Assembly: GCA_947561395.2 (NCBI GenBank)
Contig: OX387193.1
Span: 16,554,001-16,618,000 of the forward strand
Reading direction: 5' to 3'
Source: Buxus sempervirens
Lineage: Eukaryota > Streptophyta > Magnoliopsida > Buxales > Buxaceae
Length of the DNA stretch: 64,000 nucleotides
The first letter of the stretch is position 1. Each line of letters opens with the position of its first letter. The position numbers and the translations under genes are program-made. Positions 16,579 to 28,545 of this stretch are shown in pieces. The notes under the pieces were generated by a model. That model worked only from the letters and a program-made list of their open reading frames with translations. It did not search any database and was not told the origin of the DNA.

Positions 16579-18233
16579 ATGGCCTCTGGTTCAGCTTCTG
16601 TGCCTTCTTCATCTTTTGTACCTGAAATATCAGCACCTAGACCAAAAATTAGGTCCAAACCTCCTAATTTGACTAGGTATGCCATTGTAGATACATTCTA
16701 TGAGAGGTGGGTCTCCTCAATGACCCCTCAAGATGAGATGGATTGGGCCTCTGCCAATCTAGGCCACCTCCTCTCAATCCCAAAGATTCCCCTAAAATGG
16801 GAAATCATAGAGGCACTAATTGGGCATTGGGAGCCTCAGTTGAACCTCTTCAGGTTTGGGGAAAAAGAGATGACCCCTACAGTCGAGGAGGTTGAAACCA
16901 TCCTCAACCTTAGCTTTTCTAAGAAAGTAGTTAACCCACCTCTCAAACCGAGCTTCAAAAAGGAAGCCTCCACTTTTTTGGGGATTAACAAGAAAGAGTT
17001 AGGGGAAGCCGACGCTTTATTGACCCTATCCAAGTCATTTTTGACTGAAAAGCTGTTGAATAGCCCAAACCAGTCGGCCCGGTTCAATGCTTTGACCTTG
17101 ATAGTGGTCAATCAACTTTTATTCCCCCGAGATGATAGCGAGGTTGATTTATCCCTCATTTCAGTCATCTGTCAAGTTAGGGAGCGCGAAAGGCTTGCCC
17201 CTATGATCCTGGCTGAAATATACCAGGCCTTGACTGACTGCTATCACCGGAAGCAGAAAAGTTTCCTTGCCTGCGCCCCTATACTTCAGGTAAAATCTGA
17301 ATCTCTTTCCTTGAATTGTAATTTTTATTGCCATGTTGAAATTTTCTAAGGTTGGAAATGCTTCCCTGTTTTGTGTAGCTCTGGTTACTTGACCACCTGA
17401 GTCAAGTTGAAGAGATAACCCGGCGCTTCTTCCCCAGATTGGACGTTCCTGTTTTGATGAGCAACAGGGGGTGTCCCAATATACATGGCGGCAAACAGGG
17501 ATGGTTTGCTTTCTTGGGGACTCTTTAGGACGACCAGGTGAGATGGCCCGGTGCTTACCAGCCCTCCGTCGAGACAGCGATCAGCTTCTCTGACCGAAAC
17601 TTCGCTGTGCTCATGGGCTTGAAGTCTGCTTTGCTCTATTTGCCTTTGAGGGTCATCCGGCAGTTTGGAGAGGAGGTGCAGGGGATCCTAGTACCTCAGG
17701 GATATGAAGAGCTCATAGGTCCGCTCACACCAGCTACCATGGGTCTCTGCTTCCGCCTATTGAAGGACTGGTCGCAGGCCTGCTTTTTGAGAGGTCCCGT
17801 CTTCTCCAAATTACATGAGAAGGACTATCTCCTTTGGATTAGGGAGCAGGTGCAGAGCTGTGCCTCTGTACCGGCTGATCCTCCCGCTATCCCGTGTCCT
17901 ACTTATGAGGACCTCTTGGAGACCGAGCGGGCTTCTCATAGGCGGCTTCAGCTCATATGGGTGGAGGAGGCCCACACTTTGAGGTTGGAGAAAGAAGACC
18001 TGGAGCGGCGATTATCAGAGCAGATACAGGCCCGTCGCTTCGAGGTGAGAGCTGCATGGCGCAGGCATGACGAGACCATGGCCAGGCTCAGAGATATGAG
18101 GACCAGGCAGACCCTCTCCGATGACGTCATCTCATTCCTCAGTGACCCAGATGCAGAGGGGGCTGAAAGGCTTGTGGCGGTTCAGGCGGCTCGGATCAGA
18201 GAGCTTGAGGAGAGGCTAGGGGATAGAGATTAG
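16579..18233 (+). pseudogene. Antisense extra ORF with plant-mobile-domain (PMD) protein, two exons, one stop
   Basis: Runs opposite to gag-pol of Element 2. Exon 1 (16579-17289) starts MASGS and ends ...ACAPILQ before cag|gtaaaat. The 89-bp intron (17290-17378) ends ttgtgtag. Exon 2 starts LWLLDHL, in frame. TAG at 17526-17528 interrupts exon 2 where Element 1 has glutamine; after it the frame runs to 18233. The domain order is a disordered N-terminus, a PMD-like helical domain (W/L-rich, TPTVEEVETIL, then LFPR), and a long C-terminal coiled coil. ORF1 of Element 3 shows the same block order and much shared sequence, so the three are one family. Its role in the element is unknown. Confidence 0.85.
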
Positions 18234-19275
18234 CCCCTTTCATTGTATTTTTTCCTTTTTTACACTTCTGTACAAAGAGAAACTCCACTAGTGGAAAGAT
18301 AGAGAATACAAAGTAGGTTTTTATACTATTGGCCTCAGAACTCTCATATGCTTGTAAAAACTGACAGTTTTAATGAAAAGTCACTGATTTCTCATCATTG
18401 GCCAAAATATAGTTTTCATTTTTGTGTGTTTTTATTGTAAATTGGTCCATAATGCTTTAATCCCATATGGTTGGACGAATTGAAGTAAGTTGGGCAAAAA
18501 GGGTGTTTCAGTTAATGAGGAGGAAGCCAATCCGTCCCCCTTGGAACCCTTAGACTCATCCCCAAGTTTCCTTCCCACTTTCAGGGGGCCTGCCCCAGCC
18601 TTCTGGTTTAGTCCTGTGCATAAAATCTGCTCAATTCACTTCTGCTGCGTAAGACCGCGCATTCAGAACGGTTTAGCCAAAACCGTCTTCAATATGCGGT
18701 TGCATAGCCCTTCTGCCAAAACCGTAGGAAAAGGGCGGTTTAGTTCAATCTGTATCCCAAGTACGGTTGGTGACCTTTTTCCTGTTTCTTCCTTTTCTTT
18801 TATTCTTTTTTTTTCTTTCGCCTTCTTTCTGCCAATATTGCCCCTAGTGCCTGTTACGGTTTTCACTAGGGCCGGCTTGTTTTATTCCGTCATTGCCCTT
18901 TCGACATCCCGAGCTTGAAGGAATACACCCCGATCACCGAGGACTTGACCAATAGGACGAAATGAAGGCTGGGTTGAGTTTATGAAAAAAGATTATTATA
19001 GGCTCAACATTTTAACATCTTGAAAATGGGACAACTGGGCTTACAGTCATAATGGATGCGACCCCCCATTCCCAATATTGGCCTTCTTTTTTCTTTTGGC
19101 CTTTCTTTTCTATTTCCCTTTTTGTTGTTCTATTAACCCTGCCCCAATCGCGACTGTAAGCTCCAGTTTGGGTTCTTTAAAACACGAACAGGCTCAACTT
19201 GGTTTATTCTAGGGATATTAGACTTTGTGAGGGAGGAAGAAAAATGGCCTCGGATCATTTCTTTGTGATATTCCT
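18234..19275. other. Region between convergent antisense gene and pol
   Basis: It holds the likely 3' UTR of the antisense gene (T-rich, 18240-18480), an AACCG motif cluster (18655-18770) and the conserved block gaggacttgaccaataggac followed by gaaatgaaggct (18939-18970). No gene seen. Confidence 0.6.
18655..18770. repeat. AACCG...CGGTT motif cluster in the 3' region of Element 2
   Basis: Three to four inverted pairs with a GACCG/AACCG arm and CGGTT arm. In Element 2 sense the first loop reads TTCTGAATGCG, again with CTGAAT. Confidence 0.75.
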
Positions 19276-22200
19276 TCAAGGGAAATATTGTTTGACCGCA
19301 TCGGAGTTGATTGGCTCAGGAAAATCTGTCCCATCCATTTCTGTCAAGATAAGAGCGCCTCCTGACAAGCTCTTCTTCACTACATAAGGTCCCTCCCAAT
19401 TTGGCTTAAACTTTCCACGAGGGTCTTCCAGAAATGGTAATATCTTCTTTAAGACTAGATTACCCACTTGGAAAGCTCTGGGCTTCACTTTCTTGTTGTA
19501 GGCCCTGGCCATTCTCCTCTGATACAGTTGACCATGGCAAAGCGCATTCAACCGCTTTTCTTCTATCAGATTAAGTTGCTCATATCTAGACTGAACCCAT
19601 TCCGCCTCTTCCAACTCTGTTTCCATAAGCACTCTTAATGAAGGGATTTCTACCTCAACAGGTAAGACTGCCTCTGTTCCATAAACCAAGGAATACGGCG
19701 TTGCCCCAGTAGAAGTTCGGATCGAGGTTCTGTAAGCATGGAGAGCAAATGGCAACATCTCGTGCCAATCTCTATAGCTTACCACCATCTTCTGGATTAT
19801 TTTCTTTATATTCTTATTTGCCGCTTATACCGCTCCATTCATTTTTGGCCTGTAAGGGGCTGACTTGTGATGAGTTATCTGAAACTGCTCACACATCTCC
19901 TTCATATCCTTGTTCTTAATATTTGAAGCATTGTCTGAAACTATGGCTTTTGGCAACCCATAGCGACAAATTATGTTGTGCTTTAGAAACTTAAGAACAT
20001 GGTTTCCTGTGATATTTGCATACGAAGCAGCTTCAACCCATTTTGTGAAATAATCAATTGCCACTAGAATGAACCGGTGTCCATTAGATGCTTTTGGAGA
20101 AATCATCCCAATGACATCAATACCCCACATAGAGAATGGCCATGGAGAGGTCATGCTGTGCAGTTCACTTGGTGGTGCATGCTTATTATCAGCATATATT
20201 TGGCACAAATGGCATCTCTTAACATGTAGGCAGCAATCGTGCTCCATTGTAGACCAATAATATCCCAATCGCAATATTTTCCTTGCGAGCATGTGTCGAT
20301 TCATGTGCGGTCCACAGACTCCCCCGTGCACTGTTTCAATCAACCTTTCTGCTTCAACCTTGGTGACGCATCTGAGTAGAACATTATTGTAAGATCTCTT
20401 ATACAACTGCCCACTACTTAGAAGAAACTGTCCTGCTAACTTCTGTATTGTTCTTTTTTCAGTGGGACTAGCGCTTTCTGGAAAATTCCGATTATCCAAG
20501 AAATTCTTGATATCTTGGAACCATGGTATTTCTGTTTCTTGCGCTCCTTCCAAAACAAGACAGTAAGCTGGCTCGTCTCTGACTTCAATTTCAAGTGGTT
20601 GTATGTCTACCCCTTCTGGAATACTAACCATTTAGGCCAATGTCGCTAAGGCATCCGCAAACTGATTCTTAGCCCTTGGCATATAGCTAAAAGAAATTTG
20701 AGTAAATTTGGTACTTATTTCTTCCAAATATTGGTGATATGGGATCAATTTATGATCTTTGGTTTTCCATTCCCCCGTTGTTTGGAAGATGATAAGACTC
20801 GAATCTCCATATACGTCAAGTTCTTGAACATCGTGGTCCAGAGCAGCTTGTAATCCGATTATACATGCCTCATACTCTGCTATGTTGTTCGTGCACTGAA
20901 ATCTCAATTTCACTGCGATTGGGATATGGGAACCATCTGGCTTTACTAATACTGCGCCGATCCCATTTCCATTCATATTTGCAGCCCCATCAAAGAACAT
21001 CTGCCAGGAGTCTTCACTTTCTTCCTCTTCAGCAAATAAGATAGCCTCATCCGGGAAATTCGTTTTAAGAGGTTGATAATCTGGCAATGGGTGCTCTGCT
21101 AGGTGGTCAGCAATTGCCTGACCCTTGATTGCTTTCTGAGTGACATATGTCAGGTCGAATTCTGAAAGCAAAAGCTGCCACTTTGCTGTTCTACCAGTTA
21201 AAGCCGGCTTCTCAAACAGATACTTTAGCGGATCCATCCTTGAGATCAGCAAAGTCGAATAGCTTAAGAAATAGTGCCTAAGCCTTTGAGTCGCCCAGAC
21301 CAAAGCGCAACAAGTCTTTTCCAAAGGCGAATATCTTGTTTCATAATCTGTGAATTTCTTGCTCAGATAGTAGATAGCCTTTTCTTTTCTGCCTGTTTCA
21401 TCGTGCTGCCCCAATACGCATCCCATTGATGTTTCTAGAACTGATAGATACAGAATCAGTTGTTTTCCTGGAATTGGCGGTACTAGAACAGGAGGATTTG
21501 ACAGATAATCCTTTATTTTGTCGAATGCTTGTTGGCAATCCTCATTCCATATAGTTGGGTTATTCTTCCTTAGAAGTTTAAAGATCGGCTCGCAAATAGC
21601 AGTAAGTTGTGCTATGAACCGGCTGATATACTGAATTCTTCCCAGAAAGCCCCTAACTTCTTTTTCAGTCTTAGGAGCTGGCATCTCAATGATTGCCTTG
21701 GCTTTAGACGGGTCTATCTCAATCCCTCTTCTGCTTACAATGAATCCCAATAATTTCCCGGATGTGGCTCCAAAGACACACTTTGCTGGATTAAGCCTTA
21801 AGCTGTACTTCCTTAGATGGTCAAATACCCTCTTTAGATTGATCAAGTGATCTTCCTCTTCACATGATTTAGCGATCATATCATCCACATAGACTTCCAT
21901 CTCTTTGTGGATCATATCATGGAAAAGGGCTGTCATGGCCCGCTGATACGTTGCCCCGGCATTCTTTAATCCAAAAGGCATGACTGTGTAGTGGAAGGTT
22001 CCCCAAGGAGTAATGAAAGTGGTTTTCTCTTGATCCTCCTTTGCCATTTTGATTTGGTTGTATCCGGAAAAGCCATCCATAAAAGAGAACAGGCTGTGCA
22101 CTGCCGTATTATCAACCAAGATGTCGATGTGTGGCAATGGAAAATCATCCTTCGGGCTTGCTTTGTTCAAATCTCTGTAATCCACACACATCCTGACTTT

Positions 22201-22880
22201 TCCATCCTTCTTTGGAACTGGGACTATATTGGCTAGCCAATCAGGGTATGTGGACACCGCCAAAAACCCGGCTTGAAACTGCTTTACTACTTCATCTTTG
22301 ACTTTCAAAGTCCATTCCGGTTTCAACCTTCTCAATTTCTGCTTAATAGGCTTTACTCCTGGCAGGATTGGCAGCCTGTGTACAACCATGTCTGTATCCA
22401 ACCCTGGCATATCCCGATAAGACCATGCGAACACGTCCTTGTAATCGGCCAAGAATTGGGACATTTCTTTCTGCTGCATTCCAGACAAGCATGCTCCAAT
22501 CTTTACAATTTTTGGGTCCTCCTCAGTTCCCAGGTTTATGGAAATGGTTTCTTCAACATTAGGTTGAATACCCTTTTCGTGACGCTCCAATTGATATGAT
22601 ATTTCTCTTGGAAGGTCATCGTCTTCGGCCTCGATCTCCTCTTCGATCCCCATTAGGTCGAAGTCGAGCTCGAGGTCGAAGTCGTATTCAACTTGCTTTA
22701 ATTCGGTCTGTATATATGGCTCATAAGCAGTCTGGACCATTTTGAAAGCTTTAGATTTTCTAGAAAAAATTGAAAAATCTTTTTGGTTTTTTTGAGAACC
22801 TTCTAGAGAGGCTTTTCCTGAAGATGAAGGTTCATTAAAGCCTTCAGGAGAAGGGCAATCCACTAATGGAGTTTTTTTTT
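19276..22880 (-). pseudogene. pol: pol of Element 2: RT, RNase H, second RNase H, integrase; two in-frame stops
   Basis: Same domain order as Element 1 pol, with close similarity throughout. RT has MCVDYRDLN and YVDD (near 21885), both RNase H domains are present, and the integrase zinc finger and first two Asp are visible. The frame is broken by TAA at 20632-20634, at the end of the second RNase H, where Element 1 has serine. A second TAA at 19825-19827 falls exactly at the catalytic glutamate of the integrase D,D-35-E triad. All three pieces stay in one frame, so only point changes are involved. The frame is entered at the A9 run shared with gag-pro; no ATG is found there. Confidence 0.93.
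22816..22880 (-). promoter_or_regulatory. Candidate -1 frameshift site of Element 2
   Basis: In sense the sequence is TCC then nine A then CTC CAT TAG. After a 22-base spacer, TCCTGAAG (22849 down to 22842) pairs with CTTCAGGA (22823 down to 22816). In Element 1 the outer pair is C-G, here T-A, a compensating change. The GAAGG/CCTTC alternative pairing is also kept. Confidence 0.65.
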
Positions 22881-25800
22881 GGAGGCCGCAGCTGATTGCC
22901 AACCATATGCAGCCTCAAACGTCAAAGGGGTCTCTTCCCAATTTTTTAGTACAAAGCCCTCTGGAACAGGTGGTATAGTGCAAACCTGTTCTTCCCCAAA
23001 CTCTTGATCCGATACCATCATTACCGGATTTGAAAAACTGCCCTTTTCTGCTTCGGGGCTGAGTTCAAAGGTGACTTCATCAGGAATCTTAATTGATGCC
23101 CAGTCGATAAAAGGAACCTCTTCTTCTGCTTTCTCTCTTCCTTCATTCTCTGTCATTGCAAAGAATGCCCCTGTCTCTTCTGTGAAATCCTGCTGCTCTT
23201 GTGGCAGTGGCTCAGGCTCACCCGTGGCTTTAGGCGCCAAAGTGGATGAGAGGGGGATAAAAGGCTGAAGGGTTGAGGTAAAAGGTTTTCTAAAAGGGTT
23301 GTCATTGAAATACGGAGGCTTGGAGGAATCTGTAGGAGGAGCCAATTGAATGGTATGAGAGGGCCTCGGGAAAGTTTCCCTTAAATGAGGGAACTTTCCT
23401 TGATTCTTTTCCCTCTCATTTTCTTTCTGTGATCCCCTCTTCCATCTTCTCATTTTCATCCCTAGTCCTACTCGTGGGACTAGCCTCTGTGCCTCTATAG
23501 GTGTCACCCTTCCTTGCAGGTTAATTCCCAACCCCTTCCCTGGGTGGAAATTGCAATCCTTTAAGACTTTCTCCACCATCTTATTGGCGCAGGTCAACCT
23601 CTCTTTCTTTTTTAGACACCCCCCAGGTATGAAGTTGACTGTTTCAAACTGAAAAGAGTGAAAGGCAATTTTGTCTGCCGTTAATTCCACATTAATGAAA
23701 GGTACGTCAGGTGATATGACGAGAGGGACTAGGTTCTCGGCTAGGACCGTTATTACCCTTTGGCCTTTTATAAATTTTACTCTTTGATGAAGAGTAGAGG
23801 GTATAGCCCTAGCTGAGTGGATCCACGGCCTTCCCAGAAGTAGATTAAAGGCTGTCGGAATATCTATCACTTCGAATGTGATATTAAAGATATTCGGTCC
23901 GATGGTAATCGGCAGTTCAATCTCTCCCAGGGAGTGTGTTTTGGAGCTATCGAAAGCTCTCACAACCCTCCCGTTCTGCTTTATCCTGGATTGGTCCAGG
24001 CCAAGCCTCACACATGTTACAAGGGGGTAGACGTTTAAGGCTGACCCATTGTCAATTAGGACCCTGGCTATCATGCTACCCTTACAGAGCACAGTGATGT
24101 GCAAAGGGTCCATGTGATAGCCTCCACCAGGGCTTATCTCGCTTTCTGAAAAGCTTATTACATTGTGAGATAGGATCTGGCCGATCATCGTGCCGAGCTG
24201 GTCTGGCTCAATTGTTTTGGGCACGTGGGCGCTCTGGAGTACTTTCATTAATGAGTCCCTATGCTTTTCTGAATTAAGCAATAATCCCAGTATTGATATC
24301 TGGGCAGGGACCTTGGTTAATTGGTCAACAATATTGAATTCACTCTTTTTCAGTATTTTTAGGAGATCCTCTGCCTCCTTATTGTCGACCTGAGGGGTGT
24401 CTTCCCCTATTTTGGCCTTCCCCTTCTGGACTTGCTCTGCCTCTTTCCTTTCTTGTTCTTTTCCTTCTACACACCTCCCTGATCTTGTCATGAGGTTTAC
24501 CTCCTCCTGACCTTGATTCCCGGCCACTGGGATAGTGGTCGTATAACCCTCGCTGTAGTTCCAAGGTACAGCGGTTTCTGAATAAGAGGGTTTAGGCACG
24601 TTAAATACCAAGGGTTGGAGGTGGGACCTTGGTGCAGGAGCTGATGTGGGAATAAGGTTAGAAGAAGGCACCTCAATAACCAGAGGCGAAGATTGCCTTG
24701 GTGCCTGGGGTTGAGAGGATTTTAAGGTCTGAGAAGAAACAGACGTAATTGAAGCAGTGGTGGGGTCATAATTAATGACCAAAGATGGTTTGGATGATGG
24801 AGTAGTGGGGGAAGCAACAGCCTGGTTGCAATTAATAATGAGAGGGGGTTTGGCTACATTAAGCTGGGCCATAAGAGAAGCGGCCCGGTTTAGAGAGGCA
24901 TTAATGTCCTCTGCAGTCTTGCCATTTCCATTATTTCCAGAAATGACGTTGATTTGTTCCTCTATCTCTTCCTGGTCAAAATAGACCTTAACGGACGTCC
25001 CTATTGGCGCAATTAACTGCGAGGGATCAAACGTCCTAGGTCTAGAAGAGATGGTCCCTACGAAATTGGAAGGACCAGCCCCATTATGCTGGGGCAGAGG
25101 ATTCTGACCAATGTCAGTCCTGGCGGGAGAGGGTGCAGCTGTGTTAAACAACAGGGTTCCCTGATCGATCAAATCTTGAATGGCGTGTTTTAATGGCCAG
25201 CACCTGTCTGTAGGGTGTCCTGGTGCACCCATATGGTATTCACAGGTGGTGGAGGGATCGAAATTCTTTCCCTTTGAAGCATTCGGATTTGGTTCTTTCA
25301 GGGTGACATACCCTGCGTTTAACAAAGATGGCAAAAGTTGGGATGGAGTCACAGGAAGAGGGGAAAGGACCCTGCTCCTTCTGGACGCCATCCAAGCGTC
25401 TCTCTCCTCTTTTGAGAATACCCTTTTTTGGTTGGGTATTGCTGCCTGAGGGACATTAATGTTGAGAGGGTTTTGATAGGTCGATTGTGGCTGCACCGGA
25501 CTGGGTGGAGGTGCAGCAATATTGATTTGGATGGGTTTTTGTGGTGGTTGGGGTTGTACCATGTTTACTTCCCCTTCCTTCTTTCCTCCATTCCTTCTTG
25601 CCCCATTTTTCTGCTTCTGGGCCGAAGGATCAAAAGTTGGCTCCTGCTGACGAGCCGTGGCAGAATGGTCGTGGATTCGCCCGGATCTGATTCCATCTTC
25701 AATCCGGTCCGCGACTAGTACTAGGGCAGCGAAACTGGTGGTAACCTGACCCACCAAGTGATTGTAAAATGGATGCCCCAGCGTGCCAATAAAGGTGGTA

Positions 25801-26639
25801 ACCATCTCTGGCTCCATCATGGGAGGCCTGACCTGAGAGGCGGCTTCTCTCCACCTTTTGGCATACTGCCTAACTGTCTCATCTCTTCCCTTACTCATTT
25901 TCATCATATCGTACCTATCTGGCACGATGTCAGCATTGAAACGGTACTGAGCAAGGAAAGCATCAGCTAGGTCTTTCCACCTTCTGATTCTGCCGTGGTC
26001 CACAGTTGCGAACCATCTCAAGGCTGCCCCAGTTAGGCTTCTCTGGAATAGCTGGATCAGGATGCCATCATCCCGGCCAAATTGGCATAACGCCCCACAG
26101 TAGAGCTTCAGATGGCTCATTGGGCATCCGGTGCCGTCATATTTTTCAAAGTCCGGGCACTTAAATTTGGCCGGTAAGCATGCGTCGGGGTACAGGCAGA
26201 GATCTTGGAAGTTGGTACCACCCAACGTGTTGATTCCCCTCACTTCTTTCAATTCCTCCTGAATGGACTCCAGTTTGTCCAAAAATTTCCTCTCCACTTC
26301 TACCCTCAGTCTCTCTTTTTCTTTTTCCTTTTCCTTCTCACATTCAGATTCCTCCTCCCGGATCCGGATAGGCTCGGGGTTTGGATGAGAGAGTTCAGGT
26401 TGAGGTGGGATAGGTTGGATTGGTGGTGGAAGTTCAGTCTGGGGTGGAGCCTGTGGTGGTGCATTGTGGGATGATGAAGCTTGGTGAACCTGAGCCTGCG
26501 CCTGTTGCGCCTGCACCTGAGCCTGAGCGGCTTGGTTGACCAGCAAATTCTCCAATAGTTTGGTCATCCCTGCCACTTGCTCTTGCAATTGAGCAAAGGC
26601 CTCAGCCGAAACAGTGGATTGTTCTTCAGCAGGGTTCAT
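22863..26639 (-). CDS. gag-pro: gag-protease polyprotein of Element 2 (1258 aa, intact)
   Basis: One open frame, starting at ATG 26639. Gln/Ala/Pro-rich N-terminus, acidic coiled coil (about residues 85-130), retrotransposon gag domain (about 145-320), zinc-knuckle-like C-X2-H-X5-H-X4-C near residue 464, low-complexity linkers, aspartic protease with D-N-G-S-A at Asp 863, and a G-patch-like segment (about 1020-1060; HPGKGLG and later GLGM). It ends at TAG 22863-22865, directly after the A9 slip run. It is the best-preserved gag-pro in the window and serves as the reference for the stops and active-site change in Element 1. Confidence 0.95.
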   Translation of the reverse strand: MNPAEEQSTVSAEAFAQLQEQVAGMTKLLENLLVNQAAQAQVQAQQAQAQVHQASSSHNAPPQAPPQTELPPPIQPIPPQPELSHPNPEPIRIREEESECEKEKEKEKERLRVEVERKFLDKLESIQEELKEVRGINTLGGTNFQDLCLYPDACLPAKFKCPDFEKYDGTGCPMSHLKLYCGALCQFGRDDGILIQLFQRSLTGAALRWFATVDHGRIRRWKDLADAFLAQYRFNADIVPDRYDMMKMSKGRDETVRQYAKRWREAASQVRPPMMEPEMVTTFIGTLGHPFYNHLVGQVTTSFAALVLVADRIEDGIRSGRIHDHSATARQQEPTFDPSAQKQKNGARRNGGKKEGEVNMVQPQPPQKPIQINIAAPPPSPVQPQSTYQNPLNINVPQAAIPNQKRVFSKEERDAWMASRRSRVLSPLPVTPSQLLPSLLNAGYVTLKEPNPNASKGKNFDPSTTCEYHMGAPGHPTDRCWPLKHAIQDLIDQGTLLFNTAAPSPARTDIGQNPLPQHNGAGPSNFVGTISSRPRTFDPSQLIAPIGTSVKVYFDQEEIEEQINVISGNNGNGKTAEDINASLNRAASLMAQLNVAKPPLIINCNQAVASPTTPSSKPSLVINYDPTTASITSVSSQTLKSSQPQAPRQSSPLVIEVPSSNLIPTSAPAPRSHLQPLVFNVPKPSYSETAVPWNYSEGYTTTIPVAGNQGQEEVNLMTRSGRCVEGKEQERKEAEQVQKGKAKIGEDTPQVDNKEAEDLLKILKKSEFNIVDQLTKVPAQISILGLLLNSEKHRDSLMKVLQSAHVPKTIEPDQLGTMIGQILSHNVISFSESEISPGGGYHMDPLHITVLCKGSMIARVLIDNGSALNVYPLVTCVRLGLDQSRIKQNGRVVRAFDSSKTHSLGEIELPITIGPNIFNITFEVIDIPTAFNLLLGRPWIHSARAIPSTLHQRVKFIKGQRVITVLAENLVPLVISPDVPFINVELTADKIAFHSFQFETVNFIPGGCLKKKERLTCANKMVEKVLKDCNFHPGKGLGINLQGRVTPIEAQRLVPRVGLGMKMRRWKRGSQKENEREKNQGKFPHLRETFPRPSHTIQLAPPTDSSKPPYFNDNPFRKPFTSTLQPFIPLSSTLAPKATGEPEPLPQEQQDFTEETGAFFAMTENEGREKAEEEVPFIDWASIKIPDEVTFELSPEAEKGSFSNPVMMVSDQEFGEEQVCTIPPVPEGFVLKNWEETPLTFEAAYGWQSAAASKKKLH

Positions 26640-26999
26640 GGTAGCAGCTTTTAATCTTTGAGAACGTCGGGGAGCAATGGTTGCAGTAGGAACTTAGTAC
26701 CTTGGTTAAAGAAAAAGGCAAAAGAGAAAAAATGTTAGTATCCCATCAAATCAACTTTACACACCTATGCATGCATGCATGTAGGCTTGGTGAACATGAG
26801 TCTGGGGGTTTCTTTGCATTCATATTTTTTTGATTTTTGTATTTATGGTTAACATAACCTTATTAAGATGAGGTGATTGATACGAAAAAGATCAAACCTC
26901 AGAAATTTTGTAGGAGTATTCTAGGGCCTCCAACATGTCCCACACAAAAGATGATGTGCCCACAGTAAAAGCCTGTAGACAAATCAAGACTTGGAATCA

Positions 27000-27720
27000 C
27001 GCAAGCTTCCAAGGGCTTATGCTTTGGATTTAAGGCTTCCACAACCTCCCGAAATTACGCAGGCTTTCAGGGGCCTATGATTTTCTAAATTCAGGCTTTA
27101 GAAGGCCTATGAAGATTTTGAAAAATTCTGGAATTTCAGGCTTCCAGGACTCCTATGAGTTTCTAAATTCAGGCTTTAGAAGGCCTATGAGGATTTTAAA
27201 AAAAGTCTGGAATTTCAGGCTTCCAGGAGTCCTATGAGTTTCTAAATTCAGTCTTTAGAAGGCCTATGAAGATTTTGAAAAAGTCTGGAATTTCAGGCTT
27301 CCAAGAGTCCTATGAGTTTCTAAATTCACGCTTTAGAAGGCCTATGAAGATTTTGAAAAAGTCTGGAATTTCAGGCTTCCAGGAGTCCTATGAGTTTCTA
27401 AATTCAGACTTTAGAAGGCCTATGAAGATTTTGAAAAAGTCTGGAATTTCAGGCTTCCAGGAGTCCTATGAGTTTCTAAATTCAGGCTTTAGAAGGCCTA
27501 TGAAGATTTTGAAAAAGTCTGGAATTTCAGGCTTCCAGGAGTCCTATGAGTTTCTAAATTCAGGCTTTAGAAGGCCTATGAAGATTTTGAAAAAGTCTGG
27601 AATTTCAGGCTTCCAGGAGTCCTATGAGTTTCTAAATTCAGGCTTTAGAAGGCCTATGAAGATTTTGAAAAAGTCTGGAATTTCAGGCTTCCAGGAGTCC
27701 TATGAGTTGATTTTCTGAAA
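27000..27720 (-). repeat. Tandem hairpin array, 78-bp units, about eight copies
   Basis: In Element 2 sense each unit has two hairpins: TTCTAAA/TTTAGAA around GCCTGAA, and CTGGAA/TTCCAG around GCCTGAAA. Units are nearly identical apart from degenerate ones at the right of the sense reading (27000-27170). Because 78 is a multiple of three, a repetitive ORF (27266-27718) runs along the plus strand; it is not treated as a gene. Confidence 0.9.
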
Positions 27721-28434
27721 TTCCAAGGCTTTCAGATGCCTAAAATATTTTTGATTTCCCCTTAGGTGCTTTTGAGTTAAAAAGAGACTCAAATTGCTTT
27801 CAAGGAGATGATTTACTTAAAGTTTTCCTTTCACTTGATTTTTAAATGATTATTTGCTTGGAATTCAAAGGTTTCCAAGTGACCCAATTGCTCTTTGGAA
27901 GAAATCTTAAAAGTTTGAACACTTTATGTTTAAAGGTTTCTTAAAGATTGATTTTTGATTGGAATTTGCCCCAATTTTTTTAAAAAAGTTGAGCTTCCTT
28001 TCATGAATTGCATTACACTTTAAGCTTAACATGTTTTGGGAACTTATTGTGATTTCCAAGTTTAATTCTTGAGGTTGAAGTATGATTAGGTTGGTTATTT
28101 GAACCAATTTTCTTTCAATCATTTACTTCACTTAAGATGGGTTAAGTGTTCAAATTAAGTAAAAAGAGCCTAACATGATCTTAAACCGCAAAATTTGGTG
28201 CTTGACCTGACTTTTGGTTTGAGCCAACTTTATTTCATCATTTTCAACTTTGAGTTGGATTAATTTGCTCAATTTAGGTGAATATGTTCAAAATGACCTT
28301 AATTTCTTGATCCGGGTGGATTTGGAATGGTTTAAATGCCATTTATCTTATTTGGAGTCGCTGTCCATTTGCTTATATAACTTAGGGATGAAAGGACCCA
28401 GAAATGTTTAATTAGCATGGCCAGAATGGGATTT

Positions 28435-28545
28435 CGGCTTAAAACCGCACACTCAGGACGGTTTGGCTCAAACCGTATGATACATGCGGTTACAGCGAAA
28501 ATGCAGACAACCGCATACTCAGGACGGTTTTCAGCCGAAAAACAG
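28435..28545 (-). repeat. AACCG...CGGTT motif cluster in the leader of Element 2
   Basis: Two clear pairs with arms AACCG and CGGTT and loops that read TCCTGAGTGTG and TCCTGAGTATG in sense, plus one looser pair between them. Confidence 0.8.

Noticed and set aside
27266-27718. 150-residue repetitive ORF on the plus strand
   Set aside because: 78-bp units are a multiple of three, so the frame is open by arithmetic; it is antisense to the element and the hairpin explains the conservation.
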